DNA of 6,029 bases, from positions 1-6,029 of the forward strand of contig JAAZDX010000091.1 of NCBI GenBank assembly GCA_012512605.1, read 5' to 3'. Source of the DNA: Bacillota bacterium (GTDB lineage: Bacteria > Bacillota > UBA4882 > UBA10575). The notes under the pieces were generated by a model. The model was not told where the DNA came from and did no database searches. It saw only the letters and a program-made list of their open reading frames with translations. A program made the position numbers and the translations under genes. Positions 1-5,581 of the stretch are shown here, piece by piece. Position 1 is the first letter of the stretch; every line of letters begins with the position of its first letter.

Positions 1-917
1 ATATTGTGGTGACCAATAATCAACCCCAAGAATTGGCGGCGGTGTTGCCCGGCTATTTTGATCGGGTTCTTGTTGATGCGCCCTGTTCAGGGGAAGGAAT
101 GTTCCGGCGGGAGTCGCGTCTGATGATTGCCTGGCGTCGGGACTATCACCCGAAGGTCTGCACCCCCATCCAGGCGGATTTGTTAAACTATGCCGCCCAG
201 ATGGTTGCCCCCGGTGGGCGACTGGTCTATTCGACTTGTACCTTCTCGCCGGAGGAGAATGAGTTACAAGTGAAGAACTTTCTAGCGCGGCACCCCGAAT
301 TTTATTTGGTCGGAATCGACCTGGAAGGAGTCAGTCCGGGCCGGGTGGAGTGGGCGGGTGATGCGCAGCTGGAAAAAGTGGGGCGCATCTGGCCCCATCT
401 TTCCCGCGGGGAAGGCCAGTTTGCGGCGATTTTGGAGAAAACATCTACAGGTACCAGGGTTGAGCGCGCTCCTTTCGTCCATTCGGAACCGGAGATTGCT
501 AGTCTCAGGCCGTTTTGGGATTTCTGCACGGAAGTCGGGATCACGCCGCCCTCCGGCCGTTTCTTCCAGAAAGGCGATGACCTACTGCTCTTACCGGCTG
601 AGTTGCCAGATCTAAGCGGCTTGTATGTGGTGCGGCTCGGGCTTTTTTGCGGCGAATTACGCTATGACCAATTTATCCCCGCGCACCCGCTGGCGTTGGC
701 CTTAGAGCGGCAGCAGGCAAAACGACAGATCGAACTTCCGTCCACCAGTACAGAGGTGATTAAATACTTAAAGGGCGATACACTGCTGGCGACGGAGACG
801 ACACCGCCCGGCAACGGGTGGATTCTGGTGACGACGGACGGGTTTCCGCTTGGTTGGGCAAAGCGCGTGGGGAATCTGATCAAGAATTACTATCCTCCAG
901 CTTGGAGGATAAAGTAG
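1..917 (+). CDS. rsmF: RsmF-type 16S rRNA m5C methyltransferase (NOL1/NOP2/Sun family), 3' part
   Basis: The reading frame is already open at base 3 (I-V-V-T-N-N), so this is the C-terminal 304 residues of a protein whose family is usually about 450 residues; a GTG at 6 is not the real start. Such enzymes use S-adenosylmethionine to methylate C5 of cytosines in 16S rRNA of the small subunit, in the cytoplasm. Two cysteine motifs typical of RNA m5C methyltransferases are visible: DAPCSGEGMFR (motif IV, Cys codon 84-86) and YSTCTFSPEEN (motif VI, Cys codon 237-239, the expected nucleophile). The last third ends in DGFPLGWAKRVGNLIKNYYP, which resembles the C-terminal PUA-like RNA-binding part of RsmF/YebU proteins and argues against RsmB/Sun. 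The exact target cytosine cannot be read from sequence. The stop is TAG 915-917, and rsuA starts 21 bases later, suggesting an operon. The SAM-binding core and N-terminus lie outside the window. Confidence 0.9.
   Translation, partial: IVVTNNQPQELAAVLPGYFDRVLVDAPCSGEGMFRRESRLMIAWRRDYHPKVCTPIQADLLNYAAQMVAPGGRLVYSTCTFSPEENELQVKNFLARHPEFYLVGIDLEGVSPGRVEWAGDAQLEKVGRIWPHLSRGEGQFAAILEKTSTGTRVERAPFVHSEPEIASLRPFWDFCTEVGITPPSGRFFQKGDDLLLLPAELPDLSGLYVVRLGLFCGELRYDQFIPAHPLALALERQQAKRQIELPSTSTEVIKYLKGDTLLATETTPPGNGWILVTTDGFPLGWAKRVGNLIKNYYPPAWRIK
891..911 (+). repeat. Perfect 9-bp hairpin spanning the 3' end of rsmF
   Basis: TATCCTCCA (891-899) and TGGAGGATA (903-911) are exact reverse complements around a GCT loop. 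The hairpin lies inside the last codons of rsmF and is followed, after AAGTAG containing the stop, by five T residues (918-922). It looks like a weak or attenuating terminator, or an RNA processing site between rsmF and rsuA. The 6-base gap between stem and T-run is not canonical, and a ribosome translating to the stop would unfold the stem. The second arm holds GGAGG, but no start codon lies at a suitable distance from it. Confidence 0.55.
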
Positions 918-926
918 TTTTTAATT

Positions 927-931
927 AGGAG
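927..931 (+). promoter_or_regulatory. Ribosome binding site of rsuA
   Basis: AGGAG sits 7 bases before the ATG at 939, which fixes the start of the pseudouridine synthase gene. The site lies wholly in the 21-base gap after rsmF. Confidence 0.85.
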
Positions 932-938
932 TAGGGAA

Positions 939-1685
939 ATGGGGAAACGGCAGCGGCTTGATAAGATTCTCTCCCATGCCGGTTTTGGGTCACGGCGGGA
1001 AGTAAAAATCCTCCTTCGTGCCCGACGGGTTATGGTAAACGGAGAGGTAGTAACCAGTGGTGAACTAGGGATTGATCCAGAGCAAGACTTGGTGTTGGTT
1101 GATGGGCGCTCTGTTCAATACCGGGAATTTACTTATCTGATGCTGAATAAACCGGCGGGTTACCTTACTGCCACAAAGGATCGGTATGCGCCTACTGTTT
1201 TGGATCTAGTTCCGGAAAACTGGCGGATGCGGCGGCTGGCACCGGTCGGAAGGCTGGATAAAGACACGGAGGGGCTTTTACTATTGACCAATGATGGAGC
1301 CTTGGCCCATCGTCTATTGGCACCTGCTTCTCGGGTTCCCAAGACCTACCTGGTCCGGGTCGACAAACCGGTGACGCAGGTAGAACTGGAAACCCTCGCG
1401 GGCGGAGTGGTGCTGGATGATGGTTACCGGACTCTGCCGGCGCAGGCAACTCTGGTCAACGGGCAAGGATTGGAGCTAGAATTAACACTCTATGAAGGTA
1501 AATTTCATCAGGTAAAAAGGATGCTAAAGGCCGTAGGAAAACAGGTAACCTATTTACAGAGAAGGTCAATGGGCCCTTTAGTCCTTGATCCGGAATTGCC
1601 TTTGGGTGTCTGCCGGGAGTTGACAATGGAAGAGATTAAGCTTTTAAAGGCTATTGACCACAGGAATACGTCGACAGACGGTTAG
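939..1685 (+). CDS. rsuA: 16S rRNA pseudouridine synthase, RsuA family
   Basis: This 248-residue protein has the normal size for RsuA-type enzymes, which convert one uridine of 16S rRNA (U516 in E. coli) to pseudouridine. Residues 4 to about 60 form an S4 RNA-binding domain (RLDKILSHAGFGSRRE, then VMVNGEVV). The catalytic signature GRLDKDTEGLLLLTNDG starts at residue 104, with Asp107 as the expected nucleophile. LNKPAGYL (69-76) and KTYLV (135-139) are further family blocks. EGKFHQVKRM (186-195) is the RsuA version of the C-terminal motif, whereas RluB/RluE-type 23S enzymes usually read EGRNRQVRRM there, so RsuA is preferred. The exact uridine target is inferred from family only. The start is set by AGGAG at 927-931. 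The gene follows rsmF by 21 bases and is probably co-transcribed with it. No convincing terminator follows. Confidence 0.92.
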   Translation: MGKRQRLDKILSHAGFGSRREVKILLRARRVMVNGEVVTSGELGIDPEQDLVLVDGRSVQYREFTYLMLNKPAGYLTATKDRYAPTVLDLVPENWRMRRLAPVGRLDKDTEGLLLLTNDGALAHRLLAPASRVPKTYLVRVDKPVTQVELETLAGGVVLDDGYRTLPAQATLVNGQGLELELTLYEGKFHQVKRMLKAVGKQVTYLQRRSMGPLVLDPELPLGVCRELTMEEIKLLKAIDHRNTSTDG

Positions 1686-1796
1686 AAGACAGGACAACTG
1701 CCCCCTTTTGGGAACATTTCTTTAACAATTTACCATCGATATTTACTGGGTTAATCTGCTGATCGTCCAGGGAAAATTTCGTTAGGCTTAAAAATC

Positions 1797-1805
1797 TGTT
1801 ATAAT
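1797..1805 (+). promoter_or_regulatory. Extended -10 promoter for the DUF368 gene
   Basis: TGTTATAAT contains a perfect sigma-A -10 box (TATAAT, 1800-1805) with the extended TGn element directly before it. The -35 region at the 17-base spacing is TTTCGT (1777-1782), a weak match to TTGACA, which is acceptable for an extended -10 promoter. The predicted transcription start is near 1812, giving a leader of about 40 bases before the ATG at 1852. Confidence 0.75.
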
Positions 1806-1826
1806 AAAATTTGATGGGAAACGATC

Positions 1827-1850
1827 AAGGATAGAAATATGGTGCATTAA
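1827..1850 (+). other. Three-codon minicistron (M-V-H-stop) with its own ribosome binding site
   Basis: AAGGA (1827-1831) is followed after 7 bases by ATG GTG CAT TAA (1839-1850), and the DUF368 ATG begins one base later at 1852. The ribosome binding site therefore fits the minicistron rather than the main gene, whose ATG is 20 bases from it and has no closer purine-rich site. Translational coupling by termination and reinitiation is the simplest reading. A one-base insertion in the TT of CATTAAG (natural or sequencing error) is the alternative: without it the frame would run M-V-H-K-M-K into the DUF368 protein. Confidence 0.5.
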
Positions 1851-1851
1851 G

Positions 1852-2682
1852 ATGAAACAGAACAAAACCGGTTATTATGGTGTATTTATTAAAAAAATCC
1901 TCATCGGACTGGTGTTGGGGATTGCGTGGATCACGCCTGGACTTAGTGCCGGGGTGATTACTGCTGCCGCTGGACTCTATGAACCGATTGTCCATGCCAT
2001 TGTTAATTTCCCAAAAGAGTACCAAAAAAGTATCCGCTTCCTTTTTCCCTTAGGACTTGGTGTCGGTTTCGGGATCTTACTGTTCAGTCGGGTGATGCAA
2101 GAACTGCTCCTTGTTGCGAAATACCCCGTTCTTTATTTGTTCCTTGGTCTGGTTGCCGGCAGTATCCCGGCTTTATTTAAAGAAGCGAACCAGAATGGTT
2201 TTCGCCTCGCCTTTTTAGGAGCGGCGCTTTTTACATTTGGCTTTGTGATGCTGACCGGGCAACTCATCCCCGGGTTTTCCCGCACCGGTGGCGGTACTGA
2301 GCTAAATGTCTTTACGGCGCTCCTTTGCGGCGCTATTCTGGCGTTTGGTTCGATTATTCCGGGGATTAGTTCCTCATTGGTCTTAATGTACCTTGGCCTT
2401 TACGAGCAGCTCCTGGCAGCCCTTGCCGGTTTCAATCTGCGGATTTTGGCCCTGATGGGGGTAGGGTTTGGGCTCTTTGCCCTGCTCATGTTAAAGCTGG
2501 TTGATTTCCTCTTCCGCCAATACCGCGGTTTTGCCTACTATGGGGTACTTGGCGTCTTGTTCGGATCGATGGTGTTGATCTTTCCCGGTATTCGCCAAGA
2601 TATGGCGCTGGTTATAGATTCAATGCTCTTCTTAAGCGGTGCTGCCCTTAGTTTTGGGATGATGTTTTTGGCGGAAAGATAA
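1852..2682 (+). CDS. popT: DUF368 membrane protein, PopT-type polyprenyl-phosphate transporter
   Basis: This 276-residue protein is highly hydrophobic, with about eight membrane-spanning or re-entrant segments from residue 16 to the end and few charged loops. It matches DUF368: the blocks ITPGLSAGVI...GLYE (27-44) and IIPGISSSLV...GLYE (168-185) are the family hallmarks. DUF368 proteins named PopT have been shown in Vibrio cholerae and Staphylococcus aureus to return undecaprenyl phosphate, the cell-wall lipid carrier, across the cytoplasmic membrane. That role here is by family only. The length is normal. The two hallmark blocks lie exactly 141 residues apart, suggesting an internal duplication. 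The gene has its own extended -10 promoter and a strong terminator, so it is probably monocistronic. The ATG at 1852 lacks a well-spaced ribosome binding site and directly follows a three-codon minicistron. No alternative in-frame ATG, GTG or TTG is seen between 1831 and 1851. Confidence 0.85.
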   Translation: MKQNKTGYYGVFIKKILIGLVLGIAWITPGLSAGVITAAAGLYEPIVHAIVNFPKEYQKSIRFLFPLGLGVGFGILLFSRVMQELLLVAKYPVLYLFLGLVAGSIPALFKEANQNGFRLAFLGAALFTFGFVMLTGQLIPGFSRTGGGTELNVFTALLCGAILAFGSIIPGISSSLVLMYLGLYEQLLAALAGFNLRILALMGVGFGLFALLMLKLVDFLFRQYRGFAYYGVLGVLFGSMVLIFPGIRQDMALVIDSMLFLSGAALSFGMMFLAER

Positions 2683-2713
2683 AAAAACTCCTTCACATCT
2701 GTGAAGGAGTTTT
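2681..2713. terminator. Bidirectional intrinsic terminator between the DUF368 and zinc-ribbon genes
   Basis: CTCCTTCAC (2688-2696) pairs perfectly with GTGAAGGAG (2701-2709) around an ATCT loop. Seven A residues (2681-2687) lie on one side and TTTT (2710-2713) on the other. On the plus strand it ends the DUF368 transcript, overlapping its stop codon at 2680-2682. On the minus strand the A-run becomes a seven-T tail, making an even better terminator for the zinc-ribbon gene that ends at 2727. The A and T tracts can extend the stem by four pairs. Confidence 0.95.
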
Positions 2714-2726
2714 ACTTACTCTTACC

Positions 2727-3026
2727 TTAATAGCGGGTTCTTCGTTGGGCATAGCAGTCACGGCAATAGACGGGACGGTCACCGCTGGGCTGGAACGGGA
2801 CCTGCGTTTCACAGCCGCAATCCGCACAGACGGCATCATGCATTTCCCGCGGTGCGCGTGAACCAAAGCGCGAACCACTGTTTCTCTGTTTACGCTCCGC
2901 CCGGCATTGGGCACAACGACCCGGCTCGTTGGTAAAACCTTTCTCGGCAAAGAACTCTTGTTCAGAAGCCGAAAAAATAAACTCTGCGCCGCAATCGCGA
3001 CAGACTAGGGTTTTGTCTTGGAACAT
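2727..3026 (-). CDS. Small double zinc-ribbon protein (CxxC-x17-CxxC type)
   Basis: This 99-residue protein contains two four-cysteine metal sites. The first uses C9xxC12 and C38xxC41 around FIFSASEQEFFAEKGF, matching the probable zinc-ribbon domain family (zf-trcl type). The second uses C67xxC70 and C88xxC91 with exactly 17 residues between pairs, followed by YAQRR, matching the CxxC-x17-CxxC domain; GDRPVYCRDCY is its usual core. An extra Cys72 lies beside the second site. The linker (42-62) and C-terminus are rich in Arg and Lys, so nucleic acid or ribosome binding is plausible, but the family's function is not established as far as I know. There is no signal peptide or membrane segment. 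AGGAGG (complement of 3038-3043) lies 11 bases before the ATG, slightly far but clear. A promoter and long leader precede it, and a strong terminator follows, so it is likely its own transcription unit. Confidence 0.85.
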   Translation of the reverse strand: MFQDKTLVCRDCGAEFIFSASEQEFFAEKGFTNEPGRCAQCRAERKQRNSGSRFGSRAPREMHDAVCADCGCETQVPFQPSGDRPVYCRDCYAQRRTRY

Positions 3027-3037
3027 TAAATTGGAAT

Positions 3038-3043
3038 CCTCCT
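3038..3043 (-). promoter_or_regulatory. Ribosome binding site of the zinc-ribbon gene
   Basis: CCTCCT on the plus strand reads AGGAGG on the minus strand, a perfect Shine-Dalgarno core, 11 bases from the ATG at 3026. The spacing is at the long end of the usual range, which leaves a short AT-rich stretch between the site and the start. Confidence 0.75.
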
Positions 3044-3063
3044 CATTTTTATTGCCCGGAACG

Positions 3064-3137
3064 GTTTAGGAAAAACACTTAATTTCCCTGACTAGGAGCA
3101 ACTTAAAATGAGAAGGGAAATAATGCAATCACTAAAC
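3064..3137 (-). promoter_or_regulatory. Nested inverted repeats in the leader of the zinc-ribbon gene
   Basis: Within the untranslated leader, ATTTCCCT (3082-3089) is complementary to AGGGAAAT (3114-3121), with a 24-base loop. This pair is enclosed by GTTTAG (3064-3069) and CTAAAC (3132-3137). The two stems can form together as one interrupted hairpin in the minus-strand transcript, upstream of the ribosome binding site. I recognise no known riboswitch, T-box or leader peptide. Both stems are short and AT-rich, so a folding role is only suggested. Confidence 0.35.
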
Positions 3138-3155
3138 TTTCACGTGCGCATCTGT

Positions 3156-3184
3156 AGTATAACACCAACGTGGATAAATGTAAA
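3156..3184 (-). promoter_or_regulatory. Sigma-A promoter for the zinc-ribbon gene
   Basis: Read on the minus strand, TTTACA (complement of 3179-3184) is followed by a 17-base spacer and TATACT (complement of 3156-3161). Each box matches 5 of 6 consensus bases. The spacer ends in TGT, giving an extended -10 as well. The transcription start should lie near 3149, leaving a leader of about 120 nt before the ATG at 3026. It lies downstream of the uracil-DNA glycosylase gene, so the zinc-ribbon gene need not depend on read-through. Confidence 0.75.
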
Positions 3185-3225
3185 GTAGGAACTGACCACG
3201 TTAAAGTAAACAATTGTGCCGGAAA

Positions 3226-3819
3226 TCAGCAAAAAGGGGAAGTGTGGTTCGGATCTACTACTTCCCGGTATTTTGCCACCAGCAACTGAATATCGTGCCA
3301 AACATCGATTTTCCGGCGGGGATCTCTCAATAAGGCTGCCGGGTGGAAGGTAGGCATATAGTATATCCCGTCCCGTTCCTGCCATTTCCCTCTTAAGCGC
3401 GTGATACCCTGCGGAGTTTTTAGGACCGCCTGGAGTGCAGTGGCTCCCAGCAGAAGAACGATTTTCGGTTTAAGGATTTTGATTTGTGCTTCTAAATGGC
3501 GTAGACAGGTCGCACACTCCTGGGCGGTGGGAACCCGGTTGGACGGCGGCCGGCATTTTACAACGTTGGCGATATAGGCATTTACCTGTCGGTCAAAACC
3601 GCCGGAGGCCAGTATTTTATCGAGCAACTGACCAGCGGCTCCGACAAACGGCCGGCCTTGGCGGTCTTCCTCCGCACCGGGCCCTTCGCCGATGACCAAG
3701 CGGCCGGGGCGGCCTTCGCCGAAGACGACTTGCTGACAACCGTCCCTTAACCGGCAACGCCGACAAGCAAGCACTTCCTGCTTTAGTATTTCTAGTTCAG
3801 CCAAGATTGTTTGGGACAT
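3226..3819 (-). CDS. Family 4 uracil-DNA glycosylase (4Fe-4S)
   Basis: This 197-residue protein is the usual size for family 4 uracil-DNA glycosylases, which remove uracil from DNA at the start of base excision repair in the cytoplasm. Four cysteines are placed as expected for the iron-sulfur cluster: C19xxC22 near the N-terminus, C89 in KCRPPSN, and C105, 16 residues later; C28 and C102 are extra. The first active-site motif is GEGPGAEEDRQGRPFVG (44-60). The second is TFHPAALLRDP (157-167), with His159 and an Arg that probes the DNA minor groove in related enzymes. LLLGATALQAVL (122-133) is a conserved core strand and helix. ATG 3819 has a G-rich GGGGGTG site 5 bases upstream. The stop is TGA at 3226-3228. 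The gene is divergent from rlmD and 199 bases from the zinc-ribbon gene. No clear terminator follows it; a spaced 7-bp repeat at 3167-3202 lacks a T-tail. Confidence 0.93.
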   Translation of the reverse strand: MSQTILAELEILKQEVLACRRCRLRDGCQQVVFGEGRPGRLVIGEGPGAEEDRQGRPFVGAAGQLLDKILASGGFDRQVNAYIANVVKCRPPSNRVPTAQECATCLRHLEAQIKILKPKIVLLLGATALQAVLKTPQGITRLRGKWQERDGIYYMPTFHPAALLRDPRRKIDVWHDIQLLVAKYREVVDPNHTSPFC

Positions 3820-3824
3820 GAAAA

Positions 3825-3831
3825 CACCCCC
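3825..3831 (-). promoter_or_regulatory. Ribosome binding site of the uracil-DNA glycosylase gene
   Basis: On the minus strand this reads GGGGGTG, 5 bases before the ATG at 3819. It differs from the ideal GGAGGTG by one G that can still wobble-pair with 16S rRNA, so it is an acceptable and somewhat unusual site. Confidence 0.6.
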
Positions 3832-3919
3832 GGAAGGTTCTTATCCCTTTATTTCCGCAATGGGGGAAGGAAACCCTCCTCTCCATTTCTTTTCTTTCTT
3901 CCGTTTTTATGGTAATCTT

Positions 3920-3948
3920 TTGTTGTTAGGTTGTTTTCAGGTTATATT
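3920..3948 (+). promoter_or_regulatory. Candidate promoter of rlmD
   Basis: TTGTTG (3920-3925) and TATATT (3943-3948) are separated by exactly 17 bases, a fair sigma-A match. The predicted start near 3955 would fall inside the ribosome binding site, leaving only about 10 bases of leader, so either the message is nearly leaderless or another promoter is used. No better candidate was found between 3820 and 3964. Confidence 0.4.
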
Positions 3949-3952
3949 AGGT

Positions 3953-3957
3953 GGAGG
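3953..3957 (+). promoter_or_regulatory. Ribosome binding site that fixes the rlmD start
   Basis: GGAGG, within AGGTGGAGGG, lies 7 bases before the ATG at 3965. This, together with the TRAM domain beginning just after that ATG, decides against the in-frame ATG at 3818, which would add 49 residues. Confidence 0.85.
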
Positions 3958-3964
3958 GATCGAT

Positions 3965-5350
3965 ATGGTTGATACAGACCAGGTTCCAGTCAAAGTAGGG
4001 GACGAAATAACGGTTGATATCCACGGTTATGCGACGCAGGGTGAAGGCGTCGGACGCCATCAGGGCTTTACCATTTTTGTGCCAGACTGCTTGGATGGCG
4101 AGAAGGTGCTGACCAGGATTGAGTTGGTGAAGAAAAACTACGCCCGTGGCAAATTGTTGCGGGTGCTTCAGAAGTCACCCCAGCGGATTGCGCCGGGTTG
4201 TGGTATTTACGGCCAGTGTGGCGGTTGTCAGCTCTTGCATATGAAATATTCCAGCCAATTGGCGTTCAAAAGACGCCGGGTGATTGAGGTCATGGAACGC
4301 TTGGGCGGATTTAAAGAGATCACTGTTCATCCGGTAATCGGCATGGATCATCCTTGGGAGTATCGGAACAAAGTGCAGTATCCCTTTGCCGTAAACGAAA
4401 AGGGGAAAGTAGTTATTGGTTGCTACCAGAAAGGAACCCATAATGTGGTCGATACGCGAGATTGCCTGATTCAACACAATTTAAACAGCCGCATCATGAA
4501 CCGCGTTCGCGAATTGGCCCAAGGAATGGGGATCTCGGTTTATAATGAAAAAACCGGCCAGGGACTGCTCCGTTATGTCTTGGTCAAAAACGGCTTTGGG
4601 TCGGGAGAAGCCATGGTGGTCTTGGTCACCAACGGCCCGGAGTTTCCTGAGGGAAAAGAATTGGCTAAATTACTAGCGGCTGATTTTCCGGCACTGAAAA
4701 GTGTGGTCCAGAACATCAATACCACCAGCGGTAATGTGGTACTGGGTGAGAAAAACAAGGTGTTATACGGGGCGGACGGGATTATTGACCGCCTGGGGGA
4801 ACTGGAGTTTAAAATATCGGCTACTTCCTTCTTCCAAGTGAACCCGGCCCAAACCGAAATCTTATACGCCAAGGCCTTGGAGTATGCAAACCTCACCGGG
4901 GAAGAGCGGGTTCTGGATGCCTACTGCGGTGTCGGCACCCTCACCTTGTTTATGGCGAGTAAAGCGAAGGAAGTCTACGGAATAGAAGTGATTCCCGAAG
5001 CGATCGAGGATGCCAAGGAGAATGCCATCCGGAACAATGCTGAAAACGTGGTCTTTGTCATGGGGGCAACGGAAGAGGTTCTGCCTAAACTGGTCAGCAT
5101 CGGGATCGATTTTGATGTGGCGGTGGTTGATCCACCGCGCAGTGGTTGCGAAGAGCGGGTCCTCCAAACCTTTGCAAAGCTTAAGGTGCCCCGGATCGTC
5201 TATGTTAGCTGTAACCCGAGTACATTGGCCCGCGATCTAAAGTTCTTGGCAAACCGCGGTTATGAAGTGGAAGAGATCCAACCGGTAGACATGTTTCCGC
5301 ACACTTACCATGTTGAGTGCGTGGTATTGATGTCAAGGGTGGAGAAATAG
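3965..5350 (+). CDS. rlmD: 23S rRNA (uracil-5-)-methyltransferase, RlmD/RumA family
   Basis: From ATG 3965 the protein has 461 residues, normal for RumA-type enzymes, which put a methyl group from S-adenosylmethionine on C5 of a 23S rRNA uridine (U1939 for RlmD; some Gram-positive homologues, RlmCD, also modify U747). Residues about 9-68 form a TRAM RNA-binding domain. An iron-sulfur site follows: C79, C85 and C88 (C-x5-C-x2-C) and probably C167. The methyltransferase domain shows FFQVNPAQTE (289-298), the SAM-binding DAYCGVGT (318-325), DPPRSGC (389-395), and SCNPSTLARDL with catalytic Cys416, then DMFPHTYHVEC. The frame is open back to ATG 3818, but those extra 49 residues have no ribosome binding site matching the start, precede the domain, and overlap the start of the divergent glycosylase gene. 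Whether it modifies one or two uridines cannot be told. A long hairpin follows the stop. Confidence 0.93.
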   Translation: MVDTDQVPVKVGDEITVDIHGYATQGEGVGRHQGFTIFVPDCLDGEKVLTRIELVKKNYARGKLLRVLQKSPQRIAPGCGIYGQCGGCQLLHMKYSSQLAFKRRRVIEVMERLGGFKEITVHPVIGMDHPWEYRNKVQYPFAVNEKGKVVIGCYQKGTHNVVDTRDCLIQHNLNSRIMNRVRELAQGMGISVYNEKTGQGLLRYVLVKNGFGSGEAMVVLVTNGPEFPEGKELAKLLAADFPALKSVVQNINTTSGNVVLGEKNKVLYGADGIIDRLGELEFKISATSFFQVNPAQTEILYAKALEYANLTGEERVLDAYCGVGTLTLFMASKAKEVYGIEVIPEAIEDAKENAIRNNAENVVFVMGATEEVLPKLVSIGIDFDVAVVDPPRSGCEERVLQTFAKLKVPRIVYVSCNPSTLARDLKFLANRGYEVEEIQPVDMFPHTYHVECVVLMSRVEK

Positions 5351-5375
5351 GAGAGCTCAAAATACTGATAAATAA

Positions 5376-5441
5376 AGGGTTTCCAGACATTAGGTTTTTC
5401 TCACGGATACTTTGCCGGAAGAGATAATGTCAGGAAACCCT
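5376..5441. terminator. Long inverted repeat acting as convergent terminator
   Basis: Bases 5376-5392 and 5425-5441 are complementary over 17 positions with a single A-A mismatch (outer arms AGGGTTTCC and GGAAACCCT, inner arms GACATTA and TAATGTC). The 32-base loop can form a small inner stem (TCTC with GAGA, CGG with CCG). On the plus strand it is followed by CATTTTTATT and ends rlmD transcription. On the minus strand it is followed by TTTATTTATC, so it can also stop the HsdS-like gene. The large size and loop are more than a terminator needs, so a small palindromic repeat element is an alternative. Confidence 0.75.
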
Positions 5442-5473
5442 CATTTTTATTGTTTGCGGTAACATATCAATAG

Positions 5474-5527
5474 CCCTGAAAATTTATAGTCGAGTTAACA
5501 GATTAGATAATGGCCATTTTTACAGGG
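5474..5527. repeat. Imperfect inverted repeat in the gap after rlmD
   Basis: CCCTGAAAAT (5474-5483) can pair with ATTTTTACAGGG (5516-5527) with a two-base bulge. It is not followed by a T-run on either strand, so it is not an obvious terminator. The rest of the 231-base gap (5351-5581) shows no gene I can support. Confidence 0.3.
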
Positions 5528-5581
5528 GTTGAGGAGACAGGATAGATGTGAAGTTTTTGATGCAAGGTATTTTATCTTTTT

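Noticed and set aside
302..544. Antisense and out-of-frame open frames inside rsmF, rsuA, the glycosylase and rlmD genes
   Set aside because: They lie wholly within well-supported genes, show no family motifs and have no fitting ribosome binding sites.
1701..1716. CCC-TTTT-GGG hairpin as a terminator of rsuA
   Set aside because: Only three to four pairs can form and the following bases are not a T-run, so support is too weak.
3123..3188. Plus-strand 21-residue frame (ATG at 3123, TAG at 3186) after a GAAGGGA-like site
   Set aside because: The ribosome site is weak, the peptide has no recognisable pattern, and the stretch overlaps the minus-strand promoter and leader of the zinc-ribbon gene.
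3167..3202. Inverted repeat AACGTGG and CCACGTT as a terminator of the glycosylase gene
   Set aside because: The arms are only 7 bases with a 22-base loop, no T-run follows on the minus strand, and one arm lies within the promoter spacer.
3818..3964. Extra 49 N-terminal residues of rlmD as a possible membrane anchor (hydrophobic stretch F-Y-G-N-L-L-L-L-G)
   Set aside because: No ribosome binding site for ATG 3818, the stretch is T-rich non-coding-like DNA holding the promoter, and rRNA methyltransferases of this family are cytoplasmic.
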